Numbered from the stretch's first letter, positions 15,963 through 24,764 are shown. The stretch: DNA of 64,000 bases from Phycicoccus avicenniae (GCF_018139485.1 NZ_JAGSNF010000001.1:248001-312000), one strand, 5' to 3'. Translations and numbers: made by a program. The notes: a model not told the origin generated them from the sequence alone.

Positions 15963-16700
15963 ATGACGGAACACACCCTCGTCCTGCTCCGCCACGGCGA
16001 GTCCGACTGGAACCAGAAGAACCTCTTCACCGGCTGGGTCGACGTCGACCTCACCGAGAAGGGCCGGGAGGAGGCCCGCCGCGGCGGACGCCTCCTCCAG
16101 GAGGCCGGGCTGCTGCCCGACGTCCTGCACACCTCGGTCCTGCGCCGCGCCATCACGACGGCGAACCTCGCCCTCGACGCCTGCGACCGGCACTGGATCC
16201 CCGTCCGTCGCAGCTGGCGGCTCAACGAGCGCCACTACGGCGCCCTCCAGGGCCTGGACAAGGCCGCCACTCGGGAGAAGTACGGCGAGGAGCAGTTCAT
16301 GCTGTGGCGCCGCAGCTTCGACACCCCGCCGCCGCCGATCGAGCCCGGCAGCGAGTTCGACCAGGCGGGCGACCCGCGGTACGCCGGCATCGACGTCCCC
16401 GCCACGGAGTGCCTCGCCGACGTCATCCCGCGCCTCATGCCGTACTGGGAGGGCGAGCTCGCCGACGACCTGCGCGCCGGCCACACCGTCCTCGTCACCG
16501 CGCACGGCAACAGCCTGCGGGCGCTCGTCAAGCACCTCGACGGGATCGGCGACGACGAGATCGCCGGCCTGAACATCCCGACGGGCATGCCGCTCGTCTA
16601 CCGGCTCGGGGACGACCTCATGCCGACCGGGCCGGGCGAGTACCTCGACCCCGACGCCGCCGCCGAGGCCGCCGCGGCGGTCGCCAACCAGGGGCGCTGA
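15963..16700 (+). CDS. gpmA: 2,3-bisphosphoglycerate-dependent phosphoglycerate mutase
   Basis: 245 residues, normal length. It interconverts 3- and 2-phosphoglycerate in glycolysis. The phosphohistidine motif [10 protein letters not shown] (His11), the substrate loop [13 protein letters not shown] and the second catalytic His in [11 protein letters not shown] are all present. Monocistronic with its own leaderless promoter; the following gene lies on the other strand. Confidence 0.95.
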   Translation: MTEHTLVLLRHGESDWNQKNLFTGWVDVDLTEKGREEARRGGRLLQEAGLLPDVLHTSVLRRAITTANLALDACDRHWIPVRRSWRLNERHYGALQGLDKAATREKYGEEQFMLWRRSFDTPPPPIEPGSEFDQAGDPRYAGIDVPATECLADVIPRLMPYWEGELADDLRAGHTVLVTAHGNSLRALVKHLDGIGDDEIAGLNIPTGMPLVYRLGDDLMPTGPGEYLDPDAAAEAAAAVANQGR

Positions 16701-16731
16701 GGGCCGCCACCACCGACCCCGACGCCGCCGG

Positions 16732-18663
16732 TCATCCCTCGTCGAGCGAGGTCCCCCGCAGCGGGGGGCCGTCGTGGACGAGCTCGCCGTCCGGGCCACG
16801 CACCTCGAGCAGCACCGACTCCGGGTCGACGGAGCGACCCTCCGACGCCATCGGCAGCACCGCGACGCCGTCCCGGACGACGCCCTCGACCGGGGGCAGG
16901 TCGGCGTCCTCGGGCGCGGTCCACGTGATGCGGACCCGGCCGTCCGGGGTGTCCGGGGTGAGGACGAGGTAGCGGTCGTCGCGGCCGGGCGGGTCGAACC
17001 ACAGGACGAACGGCTCCGCCGCCCGGTCGGCCGGGACGACCTCGGGTGAGGTGAGGAGGCGGACGACGTCGGGGTCGACGCCACGCACCTCGAGCAGGCG
17101 CAGCACGCCCCCGTCCGGTGTCGTGACCGCGGCCAGCCGTACCCGGTACGGCGCCCTCGTCCCGGCCGGGTCGAACGCGGTCTCGCGCCGCCGGGTGTCG
17201 ACGAGCGCCCGGACGTCGAGGTCGTCCTGCGGGATGCCGGTGGCCGCCTCGACGTACGGCAGCGTCCAGCCGTAGTCGGCGGTCGGGGCGGACTCCTGGG
17301 GGTCGGGTCCGGGGCCACCGAGGTCCGGGACCCAGGAGCGCGGCAGCACCGGACGGGTGACGAGGGCGTCGTCGACGAGCACCCGGGACGTCACGGGGAG
17401 CCCGTCGCCCACCGACGCCAAGCCCACGCCGCCCTCGAGGGGGACCGCCTGCGCGTCCCGCACGACGTCGCCCTCCGGGGTGGGGGTCACCGTGCCCGTC
17501 ACCTGCACCTCGGGGAGGTCCGGTCGGGCCAGGACGAGCAGCCTCCCGTCGTCCCGGGTCACGGGCAGCCCGACGGCGAGGACCTCCTCTCCCGCGACGG
17601 CGAAGCCCGACTCGTAGGAGACGGCGGTGAGGCGGTCGGCCGGGGCCCCGGCGGGGCCCACCCACGCCGAGACGACCGACCCGTCGGCGAAGCCCACGGG
17701 GGCACGGACGGCGACGACGACCCGCAGGTCACCGACGTCCCCGGCGAACACCGGCCTGGACTCGGCGGCCCCGACCGCGACGAGGCCCCGGATCGCGGGG
17801 TCGCTCGCCGCGTCCCCGCGGATCGGCCAGCCCCCGAGCGACTCCCACTCCGGCGCCGACGCGGGCAGCGTCCCGACCGGGGTCGCAGCCTCGTCCGCGG
17901 CAGGAGCGTCCGGCCCGAGCACGCCGGCTGCGCCGAGGGCCGCGGCGGCGAGGGCGGCCGTGACCGTGACGGTGGCGGTGAGGGCCCGGCGGCGGCGGCG
18001 TCGGGTGCGGGCGTGGACGAGGTCGGGGAGGTGGGCCGGGTCGGCCTCGGTTGCCAGACGCTGGAGGAGATGGTCGAGGTCGTGGGGGAGCAGGTCGTCG
18101 GCGGGTGCGAGCCCGTCGTCGGCGCGGGCGGTGCGGTGGGCGGTGAGGAGGTGGGTGCGGGCGGTGTCGAGGTCGTCGTCGGTGGGGTGTCCGGGTGGGA
18201 GGAGCCGGGCGAGCTCGTCGTCGTCGAGGTGCCAGAGGTGGGGTGCGGCGAGGACGGCTCGGACGGCGGGGGGCTGGTCGGCGAGGGCGTCGAGCAGGGC
18301 GTGCGGCACGGCGGAGGCGGGGTCTTCGGCGGCGGAGCGGAGCCGCGCGTCGACGGTGTCGGGGCCGGTGGTCGACGCCGGGGCGCGTCGCTCGTGGGTG
18401 AGGCGGCGCAGGAGCTCGCGCCGGGCGGCGGCGGTCGGGGTCGCCTCGTGGGCGGACCAGTCGCGGGTGACGGCGTGGAGGGCGTCGGCGGTGAGCTCTC
18501 GGGCCCGGTCGACGTCGAGGAGGGCGACGGTCGCGGCGGCGAGCAGCTCGGCGCCACGGACGCGGGTGAGCTCGCCCGGCCCGTCGCTCCGGGCGTCCGT
18601 CCCGTCCTGGCCGCTCCCTCCCGTCGGCCCCTCCTCGCCGGAACGGTCCTGTCCCCCCGTCAT
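16732..18663 (-). CDS. Single-pass membrane protein with sigma-like N-terminal region, paralogue of the upstream gene
   Basis: 643 residues. The cytoplasmic ~220 residues hold two helical blocks: LLAAATVALLDVDRARELTADALHAV (about 40-65) followed by an Arg-rich LLRRLTHERR, and VPHALLDALADQPPAVRAVL (about 118-137) with DDDELARLLPPG. These positions and spacing recall regions 2 and 4 of ECF sigma factors, strongly degenerate. RTRRRRRRALTATVTVTAALAAAALG marks the membrane helix near 222-250. The ~390-residue outer part begins with WESLGGWPIRG and is beta-rich, with no known domain. It overlaps its paralogue by 4 bases (ATGA). The sigma relationship is inference; the paralogy is clear. Confidence 0.75.
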   Translation of the reverse strand: MTGGQDRSGEEGPTGGSGQDGTDARSDGPGELTRVRGAELLAAATVALLDVDRARELTADALHAVTRDWSAHEATPTAAARRELLRRLTHERRAPASTTGPDTVDARLRSAAEDPASAVPHALLDALADQPPAVRAVLAAPHLWHLDDDELARLLPPGHPTDDDLDTARTHLLTAHRTARADDGLAPADDLLPHDLDHLLQRLATEADPAHLPDLVHARTRRRRRRALTATVTVTAALAAAALGAAGVLGPDAPAADEAATPVGTLPASAPEWESLGGWPIRGDAASDPAIRGLVAVGAAESRPVFAGDVGDLRVVVAVRAPVGFADGSVVSAWVGPAGAPADRLTAVSYESGFAVAGEEVLAVGLPVTRDDGRLLVLARPDLPEVQVTGTVTPTPEGDVVRDAQAVPLEGGVGLASVGDGLPVTSRVLVDDALVTRPVLPRSWVPDLGGPGPDPQESAPTADYGWTLPYVEAATGIPQDDLDVRALVDTRRRETAFDPAGTRAPYRVRLAAVTTPDGGVLRLLEVRGVDPDVVRLLTSPEVVPADRAAEPFVLWFDPPGRDDRYLVLTPDTPDGRVRITWTAPEDADLPPVEGVVRDGVAVLPMASEGRSVDPESVLLEVRGPDGELVHDGPPLRGTSLDEG

Positions 18664-20735
18664 CCGGCCGGCCCCCGGGTCGTGGGCGTCCCGGACCCGG
18701 CACCGGTGCCCGCCGGTGGACGACCGAACGCGCTACCCTCGCGGCCGGTGGCGACGAGCGGACGGCCGATCGGTGGGACGGCGTCGTAGGTGCGGGTCCC
18801 GTCCGCGGCCGTGACGACGAGCCGGAAGCCGGAGGCGTCGCGGGCGTTGACGACCTCGACGACGGCGGTGTCCTCGCGCATCGGGGTGACCTTCGAGACG
18901 GGGTAGGCCGCCGGGTTCGTCCCGAGGAGCTGGCAGCTCTCGCCGCCGCCGGGGACGACGACGAGGAAGCGCCCGGTGCGCGGGGGCACGTCGCCGAGCG
19001 GGACGACCACCGGGGCGCGGGCCTCCCACGCCGGCAGGGCGAGCGGCACGCTGTCGAGGGACCGCCCGGCGGCCCGGCCGTCGTCCTCGACGTGAACGGT
19101 CCGCACGACGCCTCCGGACGGGGTCGTCACCGACGTGACGCGGGTCCGACCGTCGCCCCCGAGCGGCGAGAGGGCGAACGGGTCGAGGACGCTGCCGTCG
19201 GTCACGGAGTCGACGAGGACGTCCGCCTCGAGCCGGCTCTCGGGCACCCCGGTGGCGGAGGCGACAAGCGCCCTGAGCGTGCGCGGGCCCGACGCCGCGA
19301 CGACGGACGGCAGGTCACCCCAGGCCTCGGGGAAGAGGACGGGTCCGTCGTGCTCGCCGACCCGCACGCGGGCCGCGACCCCCCACGGGTCGTCGCGGCG
19401 CAGGTGGCCGACCCCGTCCTCGAGCAGCACCGAGCGGAACCCCCGCTCGACGGACCCGGCCCGGCTCACCCGCACCTCGGGCGAGAAGTAGGCCGCCCGC
19501 TCCGTCGGCCGGATCAGCACGAGGAGGACCGCGCCGACGGGGTGCGGGACCCCGATCGTCAGGACGTCCTCGGTCTCGGTCCGGTCGTTCCGGTACGGGA
19601 TGGGCGTCAGCTGCGCGGCGGGCGCGCCGACGGTCCCCGCCCACACCCGCACGGACGTGATGCCCGGCCGTGGACCGGGCAGGGCCGCGACGACGACCCG
19701 GGCCCCCTCGACGTCGTCGGCGTAGACGACCCGGGCCGTCGGGCCGGCGGTGCGCGCGAGCCCCTGGACGGCGGCGTCCCCCGCGAGCGTGCCCCGGACC
19801 GGCCACGTCGTCGCGGAGTCCCAGGCGGGGGCGCCGTCCGCGGGCCGCGCCTCCTGGGTGAACGGGGTGCCCGTGGCGTCGTCCCCGACGGCACCTCGTC
19901 CGACGCCCCAGCCGACGCCCGCGAGGCCGATCGCGGCGGCGCCGCCGACGACGAGCGTGCGTCGGCGCGCGCCGGTGCGTCGGGCGGCGACGAGCGCCGC
20001 GGGGTCGACCGGTGGCGGACGGTCGGCCGTGAGGTCGTCGAGGACCCGCTCGACGTCGTCCCGCAGGGCGGGGTCGGAGAACGGGTCGTGGGGGCCGGTG
20101 TCGTCGAGGTGCCTGTCGTGAGGGTGCGTGTCGTGGGGGTCCGCGTGGTCGCCCGCCGTGGGGCCCGGGTCGGTGACGAGCGCCCGCCGCCGGGCCGCCC
20201 GCAGCCGCGACACCCCGGCGCGCAGTTCGTCGGAGCTGAGGGACCCGGACGCCGCGAGGTCGGACACCTCGTCCGGGACGAGGTCCCACCGGACGAGCGC
20301 GACGAGGCCGGCCCGGACCAGGGGTGGCTCGGTTACGAGGGCGTCACGCAGCGCCTCGCGGACGTCGATGTCCTCCGCCGCCGGGGGAGAGGACGCCCCG
20401 GGCGGGACCGGTGCCGGGCCCCCGGGCGACGGATCGCGCGGCGCGGGGGCCCCCGGCGCGGCCGCGGGGAGGGAGGTCGGCGCGCCGTCCGGCGTCCCCG
20501 ACCGTTCCGCCCTGCGCGCCGGTCGGGACAGCCGCGTGAGCAGCGCCCGCCGGGCGGCCGCGGTGGGGGCGCCACCGGTGCTCGTCCAGTCCCGGACGAC
20601 GTCGGCGCACGCCTCGGTCGTCACCCGCCGCGCGGCGACCGGGTCCCGCAGGGCGACGAGGGCCACCGCCTCGAGGTCCGGCCAGCAGGCGTCGACGAAC
20701 GCCGCGGCGTCGTCGTCGAGCGGGCGGGGGGCCAT
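18660..20735 (-). CDS. Single-pass membrane protein with sigma-like N-terminal region, first of a tandem pair
   Basis: 691 residues with the same plan as its neighbour. N-terminal FVDACWPDLEAVALVALRDP...ACADVVRDW (about 13-50) looks like a worn ECF region 2. After a Pro-rich linker, VREALRDALVTEPPLVRAGLVALV...SRLRAARRR (about 123-185) has the layout of region 4. DDLTADRPPPVDPAALVAARR precedes a membrane helix (RTLVVGGAAAIGLAGVGWGVG) near 248-270. The outer domain shares WPVRG, the RVVVAALPG strand and the VGAPAAQLTPI segment with the paralogue. The start at 20735 lies 6 nt after GAGGAT, a possible -10 box. Function unknown. Confidence 0.75.
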   Translation of the reverse strand: MAPRPLDDDAAAFVDACWPDLEAVALVALRDPVAARRVTTEACADVVRDWTSTGGAPTAAARRALLTRLSRPARRAERSGTPDGAPTSLPAAAPGAPAPRDPSPGGPAPVPPGASSPPAAEDIDVREALRDALVTEPPLVRAGLVALVRWDLVPDEVSDLAASGSLSSDELRAGVSRLRAARRRALVTDPGPTAGDHADPHDTHPHDRHLDDTGPHDPFSDPALRDDVERVLDDLTADRPPPVDPAALVAARRTGARRRTLVVGGAAAIGLAGVGWGVGRGAVGDDATGTPFTQEARPADGAPAWDSATTWPVRGTLAGDAAVQGLARTAGPTARVVYADDVEGARVVVAALPGPRPGITSVRVWAGTVGAPAAQLTPIPYRNDRTETEDVLTIGVPHPVGAVLLVLIRPTERAAYFSPEVRVSRAGSVERGFRSVLLEDGVGHLRRDDPWGVAARVRVGEHDGPVLFPEAWGDLPSVVAASGPRTLRALVASATGVPESRLEADVLVDSVTDGSVLDPFALSPLGGDGRTRVTSVTTPSGGVVRTVHVEDDGRAAGRSLDSVPLALPAWEARAPVVVPLGDVPPRTGRFLVVVPGGGESCQLLGTNPAAYPVSKVTPMREDTAVVEVVNARDASGFRLVVTAADGTRTYDAVPPIGRPLVATGREGSAFGRPPAGTGAGSGTPTTRGPAG

Positions 20736-20741
20736 GCCCCC

Positions 20742-20747
20742 ATCCTC
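20742..20747 (-). promoter_or_regulatory. Possible -10 box of the tandem membrane-protein operon
   Basis: GAGGAT on the minus strand, 6 nt (GGGGGC) before the ATG at 20735. The 15 bases up to the ATG are identical to those in front of the unrelated gene starting at 60912. Confidence 0.4.
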
Positions 20748-20835
20748 ACCCCTGGGCCGCGTCCGCTGCGGTGGCCGGTGCCTGTGGGCTCGGGTACGTT
20801 GACGATGCCCTGGCATGCGATCGACGGAGACCGCC

Positions 20836-22563
20836 ATGAACTCGCTCGGCCTCGCCCTCGTCGGGGGGCTGATGATCCTCGCGGGGTACGCGCTGTACTC
20901 GCGCTTCCTCGCCACCCGGATCTTCGCCCTCGACGACTCCCGGCCCACCCCGGCGCACGAGCTCGAGGACGGGGTCGACTTCGTCCCGACGAACAAGTAC
21001 GTCCTCTGGGGCCACCACTTCACCTCGGTCGCGGGTGCCGCGCCGATCGTCGGTCCCGCCATCGCGGTGATCTGGGGCTGGCTGCCGGCCTTCCTCTGGG
21101 TGACGATCGGCACCGTCTTCTTCGCGGGGATGCACGACCTCGGCGCGCTGTGGGCGTCGGTGCGCAACAAGGGCCAGTCGATGGGGGCGCTCTCCGGCCG
21201 CTACATCGGGGGCCGCGGGCGCAACCTCTTCCTCGTCGTCATCTTCCTCCTGCTGCTCATGGTCAACGCGGCCTTCTCGGTCGTCATCGCGGGGCTGCTC
21301 GTCTCCACCCCCACCGCCGTGATCCCCACGTGGGGGGCCCTGGTCGTCGCGCTGGCGGTCGGTCAGGCGATCTACCGGTTCCGGTGGCGGCTGCCGCTCG
21401 TCTCGGTCGTCGGCGTCGTGGCGCTGTACTCCCTCATCTGGGTCGGCGACCAGGTCCCGCTCGCCCTCCCCGAGACGGTCGCCGGGCTGCCGGACACCTC
21501 GGTGTGGATCGTCCTGCTCTTCGTGTACGCGGGCGTGGCATCGCTGCTGCCCGTCTGGGTGCTCCTGCAGCCGCGGGACTACATCAACGGGCTGCAGCTC
21601 TTCATCGCCCTCGGCATCCTCTACGGCGCCGTGCTCGTCGCCCGCCCCGAGGTCGTCGCACCCGCGGTCAACGGCAACGTCCCGGAGGGCACCCCCTCGA
21701 TCGTCCCGCTCCTCTTCGTCACCATCGCGTGCGGTGCCATCTCCGGCTTCCACGGCATGGTGAGCTCGGGCACGAGCTCCAAGCAGCTGGAGAAGGAGAC
21801 CGACGCCCGCTTCGTCGGCTACTTCGGCGCGGTCGGCGAGGGGCTCCTGGCGCTCGGCGCGATCATCGCGGCGACCGCCGGCTTCCGGACGCTCGCCGAC
21901 TGGGAGGAGGTCTACTCAGCCTTCGGCGAGGGCAGCGTCGGCGCGTTCGTCTCCGGCGGCGGTGCGATCGTCGAGAGCGGGCTGGGCCTGCCGCAGTCGC
22001 TGTCGGCCACCATCCTCGCGACGACGGCGATCCTCTTCGCGGCGACGACGATGGACACCGGCGTGCGGCTCCAGCGGTTCGTCGTCCAGGAGATCGGCGA
22101 TCTCGCGGGGGTCCGGCTCGACAAGGGGCTCGCCACGCTCGTCGCGGTGGGCGTCGCGCTCGCGCTGACCTTCGGGGCCGGGGCGGACGGCTCGGGCGGG
22201 ATGCTCATCTGGCCGCTCTTCGGCACGACGAACCAGCTGCTCGCCGGGCTCACCCTGTCCATCGTCGCGATCATGCTGCTGCGGCGTGGACGCACCGCCC
22301 TGCCGGCGCTCGTGCCGCTCGCCTTCGTCGGCGTCATGACGCTCTACGCCCTCTTCATCCAGCTCGGGACGTTCTGGTCCGAGCGCAACTGGCTGCTCCT
22401 CGTCCTCGACCTCGTCATCCTCGTCGCCTCGCTGTGGGTCATGGTCGAGGCTGTCTCGGCGATGCGCGCCGCCCGCCGGGGTGGAGGCGACGAGGACGAG
22501 CCGGCCGAGCGCGAGGTCGCCGCGTCGGGCGGGCCCCGGCCCCCGCGGCGCGACGACGCCTGA
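20836..22563 (+). CDS. cstA: CstA family transporter (carbon starvation protein)
   Basis: 575 residues, the shorter actinobacterial form; E. coli CstA has about 700. At least twelve hydrophobic segments are seen. Family hallmarks include KYVLWGHHFTSVAGAAPIVGPAIA near 60-83, IACGAISGFHGMVSSGTSSKQL in the middle, and PLFGTTNQLLAGL towards the end. CstA-type proteins take up pyruvate or peptides under nutrient limitation. The ATG at 20836 has a GGAGA ribosome-binding site 5 bases upstream, better than the ATG at 20815. It is followed after 6 bases by a Cys-Cys-tail protein and then an ArsA-like ATPase, which look like accessory subunits. Confidence 0.9.
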   Translation: MNSLGLALVGGLMILAGYALYSRFLATRIFALDDSRPTPAHELEDGVDFVPTNKYVLWGHHFTSVAGAAPIVGPAIAVIWGWLPAFLWVTIGTVFFAGMHDLGALWASVRNKGQSMGALSGRYIGGRGRNLFLVVIFLLLLMVNAAFSVVIAGLLVSTPTAVIPTWGALVVALAVGQAIYRFRWRLPLVSVVGVVALYSLIWVGDQVPLALPETVAGLPDTSVWIVLLFVYAGVASLLPVWVLLQPRDYINGLQLFIALGILYGAVLVARPEVVAPAVNGNVPEGTPSIVPLLFVTIACGAISGFHGMVSSGTSSKQLEKETDARFVGYFGAVGEGLLALGAIIAATAGFRTLADWEEVYSAFGEGSVGAFVSGGGAIVESGLGLPQSLSATILATTAILFAATTMDTGVRLQRFVVQEIGDLAGVRLDKGLATLVAVGVALALTFGAGADGSGGMLIWPLFGTTNQLLAGLTLSIVAIMLLRRGRTALPALVPLAFVGVMTLYALFIQLGTFWSERNWLLLVLDLVILVASLWVMVEAVSAMRAARRGGGDEDEPAEREVAASGGPRPPRRDDA

Positions 22564-22569
22564 CCTCCG

Positions 22570-22854
22570 ATGACCGGGGACGCGACGCGCACGGGGACCG
22601 CGGGCCGGCTGCGGGCCGTCGCGGACGTGCTCGGCGACGTCCTCGCCGGGCCGTACGCGCGCACCTTCGCCCGGGCCCGGCAGGACGAGGACGACCTCTT
22701 CATGGTCGTCGTCATGGCCGAGGCGCTCGGCGTGCCCAACCCGGCGAGCTACTACACCGTCGAGCTCCTGCCGGTCGTCTACGACCAGGTGCACGACTGG
22801 CACCGCCGGATGGGCCTGGACCGCAGCCCGTTGGACCACTTCTCGTGCTGCTGA
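22570..22854 (+). CDS. Cory-CC-star type small protein ending in Cys-Cys
   Basis: 94 residues ending FSCC-stop, with the Cys pair as the last two residues. The central helix-rich part (GPYARTFARARQDEDDLFMVVV, then VELLPVVYDQVHDWHRRMGL) matches what I remember of the cory-CC-star family in corynebacteria and relatives. It lies between cstA and an ArsA-like ATPase with almost no spacing. In E. coli the CstA partners YbdD and YjiX are also small proteins ending in Cys-Cys, so an equivalent role as a metal- or thiol-dependent partner of the transporter is attractive, although sequence similarity to YbdD is not evident. Confidence 0.78.
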   Translation: MTGDATRTGTAGRLRAVADVLGDVLAGPYARTFARARQDEDDLFMVVVMAEALGVPNPASYYTVELLPVVYDQVHDWHRRMGLDRSPLDHFSCC

Positions 22855-22898
22855 CCCCGGGCGCGACCGTGCTGACCGGGGCCCGGCGGTGCTGAACG
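22849..22898. repeat. Imperfect ~20-bp triplication at the gene junction
   Basis: TGCTGACC at 22849, TGCTGACC at 22870 and TGCTGAAC at 22890 begin three similar G/C-rich units. The run spans the last codons of the Cys-Cys gene and the GTG start of the ArsA-like gene. Confidence 0.5.
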
Positions 22899-23917
22899 GG
22901 GTCGCCGACGGGCGGGAGGTCGTCTTCGTCGGCGGCAAGGGCGGCGTCGGGAAGACCGCGGTCGCCTCCGCGCTCGGGCTGGCCCTCGCCAGGACGGGGC
23001 GACGGGTGCTCGTCGTCTCGACCGACCCCGCGCACAACCTCGGCCACCTCTGGGGGCGGCCGGTCGGGGACTCCGTCGTCGAGCTCGCGCCGCTGCTCAC
23101 CGGGCTCGAGATCGACCCGGCGCGCACGACCGACGAGCATCTGCGGGCGGTCCGCGAGACGATGCAGCGGCTCATGCCCGAGCAGGTGCACGGCGAGGTC
23201 GCACGGCACCTCGAGCTCGCCCGGGACGCCCCGGGCACCCACGAGGCGGCCGTCCTCGAGCGGATCGCCGAGGTGCTCGAGCGCCGTCAGCCCGACCAGC
23301 TCGTCGTCGTCGACACCGCGCCGTCGGGGCACACCTCGCGGCTCGTCGCGCTGCCGGAGCTCATGCAGGCCTGGACCGAGGGGCTGCTGCGCCGACAGGA
23401 CCGGTCCGCCCGGTTCGGCGCGGCCCTGCGGGGGCTGCAGCGCCGGGGCTCCGGCGGGCGGACCCCGGACGCGGGGGAGCGGGCGGCGGCCGACGTCCTC
23501 GGCAGCCCGCCGCGGCCGGGGGACGGGCCGAGCGACCGGCGGGGGCGACGGGACGCCGAGATCCGGGCGATCCTCGACCGCCGACGGGCGCGCTTCGCGG
23601 ACCTGCGGGGGCTGCTGCAGGACCCCGCTCGCAGCGCCTTCGTCATCGTCCTGGCCGCCGAGCGGCTGCCCGTCCTGGAGTCGGTCGAGCTGCACGGGCA
23701 GCTGACCCGCGCCGGCATGCAGGTGGGGGCGCTCGTCGTCAACAAGCGCTCGCCCGCCGACGCCGGGGACCTCCTCGCCGCCCGCCGGCGGCTCGAGGAG
23801 GGCTACGTGGCGCAGCTCGCGGAGTCGCTGCCGGGTCTGCCGGTCACAGAGGTGCCGCTGCTGCCCGAGGAGATCCTCGGCGCCGAGGGGCTCGGACGGC
23901 TCGCGGCGTACCTCTGA
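22889..23917 (+). CDS. ArsA/Get3-like ATPase linked to CstA
   Basis: 342 residues, a single-domain ArsA-family ATPase. The deviant Walker A GGKGGVGKT (about 15-23), switch I STDPAHNL (45-52) and switch II DTAPSGHTSRL are intact, so it should bind and hydrolyse ATP. The middle (about 190-230) is a long Gly/Arg/Pro-rich linker without hydrophobic pattern, unlike the client-binding helices of Get3. No arsenic genes are near, which argues against arsenite export. In context it probably serves the CstA/Cys-Cys protein unit, much as the GTPase YjiA accompanies YjiY-YjiX in E. coli. GTG 22889 is the only reasonable start. Confidence 0.82.
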   Translation: MLNGVADGREVVFVGGKGGVGKTAVASALGLALARTGRRVLVVSTDPAHNLGHLWGRPVGDSVVELAPLLTGLEIDPARTTDEHLRAVRETMQRLMPEQVHGEVARHLELARDAPGTHEAAVLERIAEVLERRQPDQLVVVDTAPSGHTSRLVALPELMQAWTEGLLRRQDRSARFGAALRGLQRRGSGGRTPDAGERAAADVLGSPPRPGDGPSDRRGRRDAEIRAILDRRRARFADLRGLLQDPARSAFVIVLAAERLPVLESVELHGQLTRAGMQVGALVVNKRSPADAGDLLAARRRLEEGYVAQLAESLPGLPVTEVPLLPEEILGAEGLGRLAAYL

Positions 23918-23947
23918 GGTCGCGCGGGGCGGGAGCCGCCGGGCCGG

Positions 23948-24649
23948 TCAGCGGGCGGTGTCGCCCCCGGAACCGTCCTCGGCGTCCTCGTGGCTGCCGT
24001 TCGCCTCGTGGCCCCACTCGCCGGTGACGATCCACACGACCCGCTCGGCGACCGAGACGGCGTGGTCGGCGAACCGCTCGTAGTACCGGCCGAGCAGCGT
24101 GATGTCGACGGCCGCCTCCGTGCCGTGCTTCCAGTCGCCGCCGGTCACCTTCTCGAAGAGGTGGCGGTGCAGGTCGTCCATCGCGTCGTCGTCGCGCTCG
24201 ATCTCGCGGGCGCCCTGGATGCTGCGGTCGGCGATGACCGAGCCGCACTTCTCGACGATGAGCTCGGCGACCTGGCCCATCTCGCGGAACGTCGAGCGCA
24301 GCTCCGGGGGGACGGCCGAGTCGGGGTAGCGCAGGCGGGCGACCTTGGCGATGTGGCGGGCGAGGTCGCCCATCCGCTCGATGTCGCTGCTCATCCGCAT
24401 GCTCGTCACGACGACGCGCAGGTCGGTCGCGACGGGCTGCTGGAGGGCGAGGAGGTCGAAGGACAGCAGGTCGATCTGCTCGCGCTTGGCGTCGATGTCG
24501 GCGTCGGCGGTGATGACGGAGTCGGCGAGGGCGACATCGGCGTCGAGAAGGGCGGTCGTGGCCCGGGTCATCGCCGAGGCCGCGAGGTGGGTCATGTCCA
24601 CGAGGCTCTCGGCGATCCGGTCGAGCTCGTCGTGGTAGGCCTTGCGCAT
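23948..24649 (-). CDS. phoU: Phosphate signalling protein PhoU
   Basis: 233 residues made of two three-helix repeats. Metal-binding signatures are seen as MSSDIERMGDLARHI in the first repeat and RYYERFADHAVSVAERV in the second. PhoU restrains the PhoR/SenX3 kinase and the Pst transporter when phosphate is plentiful. The start at 24649 (MRKAYHDELDRI) is the family's normal N-terminus; a longer frame upstream crosses the PHO-box-like site and is rejected. It is divergent from senX3-regX3. A short acidic tail (GSHEDAEDGSGGDTAR) ends the protein. Confidence 0.93.
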   Translation of the reverse strand: MRKAYHDELDRIAESLVDMTHLAASAMTRATTALLDADVALADSVITADADIDAKREQIDLLSFDLLALQQPVATDLRVVVTSMRMSSDIERMGDLARHIAKVARLRYPDSAVPPELRSTFREMGQVAELIVEKCGSVIADRSIQGAREIERDDDAMDDLHRHLFEKVTGGDWKHGTEAAVDITLLGRYYERFADHAVSVAERVVWIVTGEWGHEANGSHEDAEDGSGGDTAR

Positions 24650-24735
24650 CACAGGTGGGGGTCCTCCGGTCGTGGTGGGTCGGGCGTCGCCGGGCAGGGG
24701 GCGGCGCGCTCGCGTCGCCGATCGTGCCAGCCCGC

Positions 24736-24764
24736 GGTGAACCCGGCACGCCGTCGAGGTGAAC
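24736..24764. promoter_or_regulatory. PHO-box-like direct repeat between phoU and senX3
   Basis: GGTGAAC occurs at 24736-24742 and 24758-24764, 22 bp apart. Read on the minus strand these are GTTCACC units separated by two turns of 11 bp, as in the PhoP/RegX3 boxes known from Streptomyces and mycobacteria, with a degenerate middle unit. The place between phoU and senX3 suits phosphate control of both transcripts. Confidence 0.65.

Noticed and set aside
19092-22895. A 1267-codon open frame on the plus strand, and similar long frames antisense to real genes
   Set aside because: Very high GC leaves few stop codons. The translations are Arg/Pro/Gly-rich with no domain, and they oppose well-supported genes.
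22889-23917. Arsenite-pump ATPase (ArsA) proper
   Set aside because: It has a single ATPase domain, lacks an evident Cys triad for arsenite, and no arsB, arsD or arsR gene is near.
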